NCBI GenBank assembly: GCA_003049465.1
Contig: PYSS01000092.1
Coordinates: 101,429-165,428, forward strand
From: Magnaporthiopsis rhizophila
Taxonomy: Eukaryota; Ascomycota; Sordariomycetes; Magnaporthales; Magnaporthaceae
Length of the DNA: 64,000 bases
Direction of reading: 5' to 3'
The notes beneath the pieces are model-generated. The model worked only from the letters and a program-made list of their open reading frames with translations, did not search any database and was not told the origin of the DNA. Shown here piece by piece: positions 43,650 through 53,033 of the stretch (position 1 is the stretch's first letter; every line of letters begins with the position of its first letter). A program made the position numbers and the translations under genes.

Positions 43650-46600
43650 ACTTGAAGTTTGCCGCTTTTGACCCGTCGTCTCCCTACAAGTGTTTCTCGG
43701 CCACCACGATGGAGCGAGGATAGAATGCCCGCCCGGATGATCGTGTCCTCGATCAGACTCTTCTTGGAAATAAGTCTAGCCAACTGCCTTGTACAGCCGT
43801 CTCTCAACAAGAGTGTTTCCCACCTCAATGGCGATCCGGAACGGCTGGAATGCCTTGAAAATGTTTGTATCCCCCGTCTTGGAAGCGGAACATCGCACCC
43901 CGCCTTGCACCCCCGTCTCCCTAGAAGTTTCTCTCCCGCTTAGGCAGCAACTAGCACTAACAAAATACTTTGCATATCCTCCCTTTAGAAGCGAAATTTG
44001 GCTGCCCGCCTTGACACCGCCGTGTCTCCCGCCCGGGCAGAACTGGTGATGGCTTCGACTCTTTCCTTCCTTCCTCTTGGCAGCGGAACCTTGCCGACCA
44101 CACCTTTGCACCGCCGGCTCCCTAGAAGTGTTACCGGCTCAGACAGCACTGCTGGAATGCTTCAAATGTTCCTGTCGCCTCCTGGTACCGACTGAAATCT
44201 TTGCTGGCCGCCTCGTACCGCCGTCTCCCAAGAAGAAGCGTCCCTGCCACGGAGCAACCCCAGCTACGGCCCAGCTCGTGTACATATAGCCAGCTACACT
44301 GAGATAGATACTAGTTCTCGCTCCTTTCCTTTCGAGCAGAAACAAGAAACAAGCTCTTTTCACAAGAGTGAAATATGACTGGCCGCCTTGTGCCGCCATC
44401 GTTATACAAGAAATGCTTCTCTCGCCTGCGATGGGGCGTCTCGTCTTTCCTTTCTCGCCCCTTTCTCGTTTGCAATAAAGCGTTTCTTCTTTCTAGCCCC
44501 TTTTTTTTTGTTGGTGACGGAGGGTCTCGTATTTCTTGCCTGCGATAGAGCATCTCTCCTTTCTCGGCCCCTATTTTCGTTTCCGGTCGGGCGTCTGTCC
44601 TTTTTCGCCCCTTTTTCGTTTACGACGGGGCGTTTCTCATCTTTCGCCCTTTTCCTCGTTGCGACGGAGAGTTTCTCTTTTCGACAGTAGCCAGCTTGTC
44701 CTCCTTTTAACGGCGAAGTTTGGCGTCTGAGTTCGTCCTCCCTGGCCGCAAAATCTGGGTTATCCTCCTCTTCACAGCGAAGTCCAGCTCATCCTCCTTT
44801 TAACGGCGAAATCTGGAGCTCTGAGTCCTTCTCGTCCTCCTTTCAACAGCTTAGCCGGCTCGTCCTCCTCTTAACCGCCAAATCTGGGTTATCCCCCTCT
44901 TGACAGCAAAGTCCAGCTCATACCCCTTTTAACGGCGAAACCTGGCGCATGTCCTTTCTACCGCAGAGGTTCGGCCCGCCCATGGCCCCTTTTAACGGCG
45001 GAATCTCTCGTATGTCCTTTATTTCAACTGGATTCGGCTAGTCTTCCTCTTGGGATAAGATCTGGCTTGTGTCCTTCTGATTAGCGAAATGTATACCACC
45101 CTGTGTCGAGGAGAAGTCTCCTGCCGACGATGGCAAGGCTGGATGCTTCGAATGTCCATATCCCGGTAGCGAAACGATCCAGCTCGTCCTTCTTTTAACG
45201 GCGAAACCTGACGCATATCCCCCTTTTAAGATCGAGATCTGGCCCGTGCCCCTTTTCGCGGCGAATGTATACCCCTTTATGCCAAGGAGAGTCTTCCGCC
45301 GGCAAGCTAGATGCTTCGACTGTTTATATTCGGCTTTTGCAGCAAGACCATCCAGTCCTCTCGACGGTGACATCTGGCGCAGATCCTCCTTTCAACGGCG
45401 ACATCTAAGTTATCCTCCTCTTAACAAGCGAAATCTATTCCGAAACGAACCGTCTCTCGCGAGTGATAGTGCAGCTGGGCACTTTGAATCTTTTTCGGCA
45501 GCGAAATCTGGTTCGGCTTTCTCGTTCTTCTCGTTCTTCTCGTTCTTCTCGTTCTTCTCGTTCTTCTCGTTCTTCTCGTTCTTCTCGTTCTCCTCGTTAT
45601 CCTTTTCGTTTTCGTCGTTTTCGTCGCCCTCGTCGCCCTCGCCGCCACCGTTGTTATAATTATCCTCCTTATCCTTTCCGTTTTCGCCCTTTTTCTTCCT
45701 CGTCGTCCTCGCCGTCCTTGTCGTCCTCGTCGCCTTTCTTATCCTTGTCATCCTTTTCGTCTTCTGGTTTTTCTGGTCCTTTCCGTCCTTCCGTTTTTCC
45801 GTCCTTTCCGTTTTCCTCGTTCTTTTATTCTCGCCATCCTCACTGTCCTCCTCTTCCTCGTCGTTTTCGTCGGTTTTGTCGTCCTTTTCGTCTTCTGGGT
45901 TTCCTAGTCCTTTTTGTCTTTCCATCTTTCCGTCCTTTCCGTTTTCCTTATGTCTCTAGTCTCGTCGTCCTCGTCGCCTTGGTCGCCTTCGTCGCTTCGT
46001 TATCCTCGTCGCTCTCGTCGTCCCTTTTTGTCATTCTCGTCCTTCTCATCGTTTTCGTCCTCTTCGTCCTCCTCTTAACAGCGAAACCTAGCAAAACCTG
46101 GCGGTATTCTCTTCTTAAAGCGAGGTCGCTTATCCTCCTCTCGGTAGCGAACCCGGCCCGTCCTTCTCGTTCTTCTTTTAACGGCGAAACCTGGTAAAAT
46201 CTGGCGATAGCCTCTTTTTGGAGCAAGGTCTGGCTGGTCCTCTTTATCCTCCTCGTTCTCGTTTTCCTCATCCTTCTCATCCTCCTTACCCTCCTCGTCC
46301 TCCGTATCCTTCTGTTCCTCCTTTTAACGGCGAAGCCTGGAAAGTCTAGCGATATCCTTTTGTTGGAGCAACATTTGGCTCGTCCTCCTCGTCCTCTTTG
46401 TCCTCCTTTTAACGGCGAGTTCCGGAAAGTCCGGCAATATCCTCCTATGGGGCGAGGTCTGGCCCTCCTCGTCTCGGCATCGAAGCCCGGCTCGTCCTCC
46501 TTATCCTCCTCTTGACGGCGAAGCCTGGAAAGTCTGGCGATATCCTCTTATTGGAGCAATGTCTGGCCCATCCTCCTCGTCCTCCTCCTGACGGCGAAGT

Positions 46601-47540
46601 CTGGCAAAGTCTAGCGATAACCTCTTATTGGAACAAGGCCCGGCTCGTCCTCCTCGTCCTCCTCTTAACGGGAAACCCTAGCAAAGCCTGGCGATATTCT
46701 CTTATTGGGGCGAGGTCCCCCTCATCCTCCTCTCGGCATCGAAGCCCGGCTCGTCCTCCTCGTCCTCTTCCTAGGCGAAGCCTGGCAAAGTCCAGCGATA
46801 TCCTCATCGCAGCGAGGTCTGGCTCATCCTCCTCTTAACAGCGAGATTTATACTGCCGTATACTGAAGAGAAGTGACATTCGCTGACGATGCCGCAGCTG
46901 GAGTGTTTCGAACGTCCATATCCTCCTCTTAACAGCGCAGTTTATACCGTCGCATACCGAGGAAGTGTTTTCGCCTACGATGGCGCCGCTGGTGTGCTTC
47001 GGGTGTTTGTACTCTCCTCTTGACAGTGAAATCTATACCGCAATATGCCGAGGAAGTGTCTTCGCATACGATGGCGCAGTTGAAATGCTTCAAACGTTCG
47101 TATTCTCACAGCAGAAGCCGACGATATTCCCTTATTTCAGCGGAATCTGGCCGACCGCCTTATCCAGGTGAAGACTCTCTCGTCTACCCTAGTGTAGCTG
47201 GGGCGCCTCGACTGTCGTGCTCTCCTTTTTACAGCGAAGCCTGACGATGCTCTCTTATTGCAGCGGAATCTGGCCGGCTGCTTTATCTAAGTGAAGGTTC
47301 TTTCGCCGACGATGGCGCAGCTGAGGCGCTTGGACTGTTCGTATGCTCCTCTTTTTCGAATGCCCATGTCCCCTTCTTTCTCGAATGTCCATACCTCTTC
47401 CATTTCGAACATCCATACCCCTTTTTGCAGCGAAATCTGATCGATAGTCTCATGCTGCAGCATGACCAGGGGCAGGATCTTTCGTCTCGATGGCGCGGCT
47501 GGGCTGCTTCGAATGTCCGTGTTCTCCTCATGGCCGGCTG
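43650..47540 (+). repeat. Degenerate composite tandem-repeat array (3.9 kb)
   Basis: Diverged tandem repeats fill the space between STE14 and the TMEM170-family gene. Sub-blocks by eye: 43650-44290, units of about 130 bp with CCGCCTTG, ACCGCCGTCTCCC, TAGAAGTGTTTC and GGAATGCTTCGAATGTT-like elements; 44400-44690, about five units near 46-50 bp built on TTTCTCGCCCCTTTTTCGTT; 44695-45470, units centred on TTTTAACGGCGAAATCTGG; 45510-46070, simple pyrimidine repeats; 46070-46830, units near 75-90 bp joining TTAACGGCGAAGCCTGG to GCGATATCCTCTTATTGGAG; 46830-47540, units of about 100-130 bp with GATGGCGCAGCTG and TGCTTCGAATGTCC. The core AACGGCGA or AACAGCGA element occurs about 18 times from 44.7 to 47.25 kb. 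The plus strand is strongly pyrimidine-rich. No long frame, terminal repeat or transposon protein is visible. Confidence 0.85.
45510..46070 (+). repeat. Pyrimidine simple-repeat core of the array
   Basis: Begins with nine or so tandem copies of the 9-mer TTCTTCTCG or a close phase of it (45515-45595), grading into TTTTCGTC, CCTCGTCG and TCCTTTCCG-type motifs. Almost all bases on this strand are C or T with regular G. It reads as Ser/Arg/Phe/Pro-rich nonsense in several frames at once, which is typical of a microsatellite rather than a gene. Confidence 0.85.
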
Positions 47541-47550
47541 GCCGCCTTCA

Positions 47551-48141
47551 TCACAGTCCACCTTGTATCGAGAAGGACGAGATGATGAGGACAAGCACGT
47601 TGATCCAGCCCCAGGTGAAGGGAACCCACGTGGACATGACGAGGGATCCGGATCGGTAGACGGCGCCGAGTCTGGTCGAGGAATCCGGTCAGAAAGACGT
47701 TCCAACGAGCATGAACGCGGGAGAAAGTCTCGGCTCACATGAGGCCGACGATGCTGCCCGACAGCACCGCCTCGCTGCCCGCCACGAGCGTGTACGCGAT
47801 GGGGACGGCCCAGACGTATTTCCAGTTCGACCAGCGCTTTCCCAGGTGCATGGTCAGGGCGAGGCCGGCCGCGCCGAGGTGGACGAGGATGAAGATGCTA
47901 AGCGTCCAGAGCGTCGTGTGCCGCACGATGTCCGACAGGTAATAGAGGTGATCTGGCTTTTCGTACGGCGGCCACGACAGCGAGGGGAATCGCGGCGGGG
48001 TGTAGCCCTCAGGGGCAGTGTCGCTCCTGTGGAAAAGGGGAGGGCAGGCTGGTCAGTATCGACGGCACGAGGACTTGAGGGGCTGACCGGCTGGCTGGCT
48101 GGCTAGCCCCTTGCTTCGTTTGCTTACCAGGAGTTCCCCAT
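47551..48141 (-). CDS. TMEM170-family integral membrane protein
   Basis: Small multispanning membrane protein, 140 residues, close to the family's usual length. Animal TMEM170 proteins shape ER and nuclear envelope membranes; fungal function is not established. Exons 48128-48141, 47739-48026 and 47551-47671, so the first exon codes only MGNSW. Segment PPRFPSLSWPPYEKPDHLYY is lumenal or cytosolic; helices follow at WTLSIFILVHLGAAGLAL, VWAVPIAYTLVAGSEAVL plus SGSIVGLI, and WINVLVLIISSFSIQGGL at the C-terminus. The last intron starts GTGAGC just after GLI and ends CCAG. Without it the frame stops at GLM, losing the conserved end MSTWVPFTWGWINVLV. The stop codon lies 10 bases from the repeat array, so the 3' UTR probably extends into it. 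Confidence 0.9.
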
Positions 48142-48689
48142 GGCGGCGGCCGAGTCCCGCAAGCGGGAGCAGCACCTCGCGATGTGCGCGATCAGCGAGC
48201 TCAGGAGGGCGACACAGCGGCGCGTCTGCGACTTGGATTGCCTTGACGTCGATCCGAGATCAAGAGCCCCTGGTTAACTCGACTTAAGCTCTATTGGCTA
48301 AGTCCGCCGCCAGTGCGGCACGCGTCAATAAGTGGGTCTGTGCAACCCAGGTCCAGGGCCCCCCGGCTCCAGGAGGAAAGAGCCTGGCGGACAAGTGGAC
48401 GACGAACCTCGGCGGCAGGTGCGAGGCAGCGCTTTCCCGTGTTGGCAGTGTACTTGAGAGTGCGTGTGCTCTTCTGGTGGCTTGATATTTTGATATCTAC
48501 CTCCCACCCGCGGTTCAAATCATTTTTGTGCGCTTCCTGAAACCGACAGCCAGCATCGCCAAACATCACATTTTCCTACGTCGCGTCCACCAGCAGCAGC
48601 GCAGATCACCAGGAACTTCGTGGTCCACATCGCTCACTCATCGTCGCAGTCGCATCCTAGAACTTTCACTTCTTGGAAGTCCGCTCAAG

Positions 48690-48930
48690 CCTCTATTGGA
48701 ATCCCGCCCGACCTTTTATTTGGAAGTCCGCTCAAACCTCTATTGGAATCCCGCCCGACCTTTTATTTGGATGTCCGCTTGAGCCTCTATTGGAATCCCG
48801 CCCGACCCTTTATTTGGATGTCTGCTTGAGCCTCTATTGGAAGTCCGCTTGAACTTCGCTGGCAAGACCGCTTGAACTTCGCTTGGAAGATCGCAACAAC
48901 CTTCACTTGGAAGGTCGCTTGAGCTTGGAT
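48690..48930 (+). repeat. 47-bp minisatellite with degenerate tail
   Basis: Three near-perfect 47-bp units starting CCTCTATTGGAATCCCGCCC and ending TTTGGAAGTCCGCTCAA or TTTGGATGTCCGCTTGAG, then a fourth partial unit, then shorter units of about 25-30 bp around ACTTCGCTTGGAAGATCGC. Copies differ by one to three bases, much less than in the neighbouring array. Confidence 0.9.
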
Positions 48931-49014
48931 AGTCAAACCAGAAGCCAGCATCGCGAAAAACCAGCATAGAAGATCGCAAGTCCGTTCTTGGCAACTTCGT
49001 CCCTGGCACGCTCA

Positions 49015-49262
49015 GATAGCACGCCCTTAAACATCCCGCCCTCAGGCAAAATCCCCTCTAGCAAGCCCAGATATCCCGGCCTCAGACAACTCGTCCACAG
49101 GCAACATTTCCCCTACCAACACCTCCTCTGGCAACCTCCCTCTCCTCTGGCAAGCTCAGATATCCCCTCCTCTGGCAGCTTCTCCTCCGGCGAGCTCAGA
49201 TATCCCGTCCTTAGGCAACTCCTCCCCGGCAAGCTCAGATATCCCGTCCTCAGGCCAACTCG
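49015..49262 (+). repeat. Repeat of about 39 bp in the PEX8 leader
   Basis: Units carry AGCTCAGATATCCCGTCCT followed by CAGGCAACTC; the last three copies (about 49150-49262) are close to 39-40 bp apart, and more diverged copies occur from 49015. Every good copy contains CAGATATCCC. Confidence 0.85.
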
Positions 49263-49277
49263 CCCGCAGGAAGCAAG

Positions 49278-51317
49278 ATGACGACCCCCATCGACAACTA
49301 CCTGAGGGACGTCCTGGGCATGCTCCGTGATGTCCACGACGAGGCCAACACGGAAAATGTGCTGAACTGGGCCACCAACCTGCTGGCGACTCTCCAGGCG
49401 CCGTACAACATCTCGCTCCTGACGACGGAGCTCCTCTCGTCCCCGGCCGTGTGGAATCGCCCAACAGCCCCTCCTCTGGCCACCTGCATGCGCCTCCTGG
49501 CCATGTTCCGCAGCGCCGCCGCCCATTTCCACGCCAAGTACCTCGAGTACCTCTCCCGGCCCCCCTACACCTGCCCCGAGCATATATCGAGCGATCTCTG
49601 GGCCAACGCCGTCGGCCGCGGCCTCCACCACCAGCCTGAGCGCTGGAAGCATCTGTTCGTGCTGACGGGCGTCCTGGCGGGCCTCCAGGATGCTGGTGCT
49701 CGCGACAGCCTCATCGACACAACGGGCCAAGTCGAGGTGGCCGTCGCGAATGCGACGCGCCTGGCCCTGGCCGAGGTCGGAGCCATGACGGACGCCGATC
49801 ACGTCCGTCTGGCCGAGGCTGCCATCACCCTGGCTGTTGCCCATGCGTGCCCGCGTCTGCTGGACACCCCGGCGCAATTGGAGCTTGGCCTGGACGACCT
49901 GGTCCCCGTCATCCTCAATTCGGTGTTCTCCCACCCAGAGGGCCTGCAAGACTGCGCTTTCATGGGCGACATGGGAGCCGATGCCGGCTTCGACGCGGCT
50001 GGCAGGTTCGACTGGCCCCAGACATCGAGGTCCTTCAGGGACCTGAAGCTCGTCGCCGCCAACCCCCTCGTCGTCGCCCTTGGCCCCGTGGCCAGGGTTC
50101 TCGCCTTGGCCGTCTCGCACACGGGGTCGATCGCCGCCATCACCCGGGTCAGCAATGACCTCGTGGCGCTCGCCGTGCGCATCGCCGACATCTGGGGCAG
50201 CAACAGGCTGTCCATAATGGAGCACGACCCGGCCCGCGTCTCCCCCGCGACGCAGGAGCACGCGCTGCCGATCCTCTTCACGCTGCAGCGCAACATCCTA
50301 TTCGCCTGCGCCGTCGTCATGCGTGCCATCGTCCTCAGGGCCATCGGAGACAACCGCCTCAACACCCGCGATATCGCGGCCATGCCGATGCACGTCTTCC
50401 ACGCCCTGTCCTTCATCTCATCGCGGGCGGGCAACGACCAGTTCGAGGCGTACGAGTCCACCTACCTGACCGCCGGGGACCTGCTCGCCACCTGCCCTGG
50501 TGCCAGCGCCCAGCTCCTGCGCTCCTTGGGCCCGCCCACCAGCACCTCGGGGCTGCTGGGTGGCGATCCCTCAAGCCCGGTCGAGAGAACGCGGGCCAGG
50601 TTCTACATGCTCCTGGCCGCGCAGCTTCCGCCCCACCTCACGCATGACGACTGCACCGAGCTGATCATCACGCCAGCCAAGATAATCCTGGAGCTGCCGG
50701 CCGACGCCCACAACCTGCCTCGAATGGCCAAGCTCTACGAGTCCGCGCACGAGGCCCTCCTCTCGATCCTCTCGTGCCCGCAGCACGCCGCCGTCGCCGC
50801 CCAAGTGGCCAGCGGCTACATCGGCCACCTCACCGCGGCCTACACCGCGCGCCGCATCACGGCCGAGCAGTTCCGCACGGCCTTCAAGGCCCTCGTCAAG
50901 TTCCTGTTCCCGCCCCACTGCCTCGTGTACGCGGGTCCCGAGCTCGCGAGCTGCCTGCTCGAGGGGCTCAACATCTGGGCCACCAGGGCCGCATCTTCGC
51001 CCCCGGTCGCCCTCGACGGCGGCGTGGCCGACGACGACACTCACATGACGGAGCATGGCGTGCTCGTGCTCGCCTTCATCGACTCGCTGCCGTTCGTGCC
51101 GGTCGAGGAGCTCGAGCAATGGCTGTTCCAGGTGGCCGCCCGCATGGGCGAGATCGTGGGCAGGCGCGCCCGCGACGTGGTGCGGACCCGGCTCCGCGCC
51201 GCGCTCAACGACGGCCGGCTGGACGTCGAGAGGGCTCTTGTTGCCGCCACTTGGTGGGGCACCCACGGTGGCCGGGAGATGGTGGAGGGAGAGCCCATGG
51301 TGGGCAACCAGCTGTAG
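49278..51317 (+). CDS. PEX8: PEX8, intraperoxisomal import organiser
   Basis: Fungal peroxin on the lumenal side of the peroxisomal membrane, linking docking and RING complexes in matrix protein import. Single exon, 679 residues, near the family's 650-720. The helical-repeat body is recognisable by DNYLRDVLGMLRDVHDEANT, NLLATLQAPYNISLLTTELL, RWKHLFVLTGVLAG, FISSRAGNDQFEAYESTYLT, KLYESAHEALLSILSCPQH, VLAFIDSLPFVPVEELEQW and ALVAATWWGTHGGREMV near the C-terminus. Odd point: PEX8 relatives often end in a peroxisomal targeting signal such as SKL or SRL, while this one ends VGNQL, not a standard PTS1. The ATG at 49278 gives the expected N-terminus. The leader carries tandem repeats. The family call rests on recalled motif similarity. 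Confidence 0.85.
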   Translation: MTTPIDNYLRDVLGMLRDVHDEANTENVLNWATNLLATLQAPYNISLLTTELLSSPAVWNRPTAPPLATCMRLLAMFRSAAAHFHAKYLEYLSRPPYTCPEHISSDLWANAVGRGLHHQPERWKHLFVLTGVLAGLQDAGARDSLIDTTGQVEVAVANATRLALAEVGAMTDADHVRLAEAAITLAVAHACPRLLDTPAQLELGLDDLVPVILNSVFSHPEGLQDCAFMGDMGADAGFDAAGRFDWPQTSRSFRDLKLVAANPLVVALGPVARVLALAVSHTGSIAAITRVSNDLVALAVRIADIWGSNRLSIMEHDPARVSPATQEHALPILFTLQRNILFACAVVMRAIVLRAIGDNRLNTRDIAAMPMHVFHALSFISSRAGNDQFEAYESTYLTAGDLLATCPGASAQLLRSLGPPTSTSGLLGGDPSSPVERTRARFYMLLAAQLPPHLTHDDCTELIITPAKIILELPADAHNLPRMAKLYESAHEALLSILSCPQHAAVAAQVASGYIGHLTAAYTARRITAEQFRTAFKALVKFLFPPHCLVYAGPELASCLLEGLNIWATRAASSPPVALDGGVADDDTHMTEHGVLVLAFIDSLPFVPVEELEQWLFQVAARMGEIVGRRARDVVRTRLRAALNDGRLDVERALVAATWWGTHGGREMVEGEPMVGNQL

Positions 51318-51923
51318 ACTGGTTTTTTTTTTTTTTTTTTCCTAAGGACTTTGAGGCAGGGCTTTTTTTATTCTTGTTTTTGTATGGACTAGCATCGAGC
51401 ATGACGGCGCTTTGGCGCTGGTGTAGATAGTAAATTGTACGAGTATACCTCTATATGTATGTGTGCGTGTATATGTATATGTGAATGTATATGCGTGTGT
51501 GTGTGTGTGTGTTTTTTACGTATACTGCGTGATCACCGGGAACTTGGGCGGCTTCTGCCGCCGCTTTTAACCTGACATAGGGGCTATGCGTATTGTTATA
51601 TTGGCTATTAGGGTTGGTGATAGCAGCCGGCTGGGGGGTGGCATATAGTGGGTGGTGTATTATTTGATTTTGGGGTTTGGGAACGGGATATTAGGTTCGT
51701 TTTCGAAAACACATCTCACATAGCCTGGCCAGCGGATACGAAAGCTGACCTGGGGTGTGCTATGGAAAGTAAAATGCTGGCAGTGCGATTCTTCCCAGCA
51801 AATATCTGTTTCTCCGCATACTTGATCGCAAGATCCTATTCGAACCAGCTGGCGATCAAATGCCACATCCAAAAAATAAAAGAAAAATCACATCTTAAAA
51901 TAAAAAAAAAATTAAAAAAAAAA

Positions 51924-51956
<33 letters not shown>

Positions 51957-51957
51957 N

Positions 51958-51995
<38 letters not shown>

Positions 51996-53033
51996 GCATA
52001 GCACCCAGCCTAATCCTAACCAGCCCTTACACCTAGCCAAATCCGACGTGTTTATATTTGTATTTATTAGATCCTGCCTCCCGCAGCCGTCCCAGCAAGT
52101 TTCATTTCACCATTGCTGCCTCGGCCGGGGCTGCCTTGGGCGACGGCGACCCGGACCCAGATACAGCACCAGCGACATTCCCCAAAGCGAAAACGCGAGC
52201 CTGCTATGCGCGTGGTGATATGGGTGGTGTGGTGCTTGTGCGTGCGTTGACGACAATGTCTTATATCAAACCGGCGCCGCCAGCCCAGCTCCCCCGCCCA
52301 ACCCCGAGCAACACGCAAAATGCATTTCGAAATGGGGAGATTTGGACATAATAAAAAGAAAGGTGGCGCCCAAGCTATTATAGCTTTAATGATATTTGCT
52401 CGCCCTCCGTGCCATGGGGGAGGAGGTGGTGGTGGTCCCGAGGCCATGGTGATGGCGGCATCAACAAAAGCACGGCGGCAGGAGAGAACAGGCGCCCGCG
52501 GTGCAGGAAAAAGAAAAACAAAAAGGAGGACTTGAATCAATAGAATAATCCTTTAAATATGCTTGGCATATAATTCACATCTCGCGGGGCGGTTTATTTT
52601 CCAATCAAAATGGTATAATTCAACCGCCTGTAATATAAGCGCCATTTTCTAATCAGGCGGGTATATATGCTGCTGGTGCCATATTAATGGCCTATGGAGC
52701 TGGCCAGAAAACCTGTGTTGAGCTCCATACCCACATGGTTCCCACGGTTTCTAATTTTCGCGGCTTTTCCGTCCACCTATGTTTCTCAACCTTTATGAAA
52801 ATCCGGATCGATACCGTATGCTATACCAGGCCAGATATCCAAAATGCAATTCCACGCCAAACCTGATACCGCCGCCGGGAACCATGTGTATATTACAGCT
52901 TTTATATTCCTTTTTATTTCTCAACATGCCTGGTTTTGATATGCCGTTTTCATTTTAATGGCATATTTTCTATTCCCAGCCCTCCTCCCCTAGCACGGGT
53001 GCAGCCGGGCAGACCAGATAGCAAGACGTCGAG
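51318..53033. other. Repeat- and AT-rich gene-poor region
   Basis: Contains a T15-17 run after the PEX8 stop (about 51324-51340), TG-type repeats at 51455-51515, a poly-A tract with one N, and an AT-rich block at about 52540-52980 with many TATA and TAAT words. Within it CCGCCTG (52624-52630) and CAGGCGG (52654-52660) form a short inverted repeat. I find no coding exon. It could be a decayed repeat element, but no element protein or terminal repeat is recognised. Confidence 0.5.
51889..51993 (+). repeat. Poly-A tract with an ambiguous base
   Basis: A nearly pure A tract of about 95 bases, broken by a few T and by a single N at 51957. The N marks unresolved assembly; the true length is unknown. 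Confidence 0.9.

Larger units (their letters stand above)
48142..49277. promoter_or_regulatory. Divergent upstream region of TMEM170-family gene and PEX8
   Basis: The 1.1 kb between the two start codons should contain both promoters. It includes a 47-bp minisatellite and a roughly 39-bp repeat, the latter ending 16 bases before the PEX8 ATG, so it probably lies in the PEX8 leader. No coding exon is recognised. Confidence 0.55.

Noticed and set aside
44388..46838. Many open frames in the repeat array (Ser/Arg/Phe-rich peptides)
   Set aside because: They arise from simple CT-rich repeats read in several frames on both strands; there is no start context, splice structure or known domain.
43650..47540. 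CRISPR-like array
   Set aside because: Units are contiguous and degenerate without unique spacers of constant length, and the DNA is clearly fungal.
49113..50261. 382-codon minus-strand open frame at the PEX8 5' end
   Set aside because: Antisense shadow; it continues into the leader repeats, which are open by chance.
43650..53033. Transposable element in the repeat-rich right half
   Set aside because: No reverse transcriptase, integrase or transposase motif, long terminal repeat or target-site duplication could be seen.
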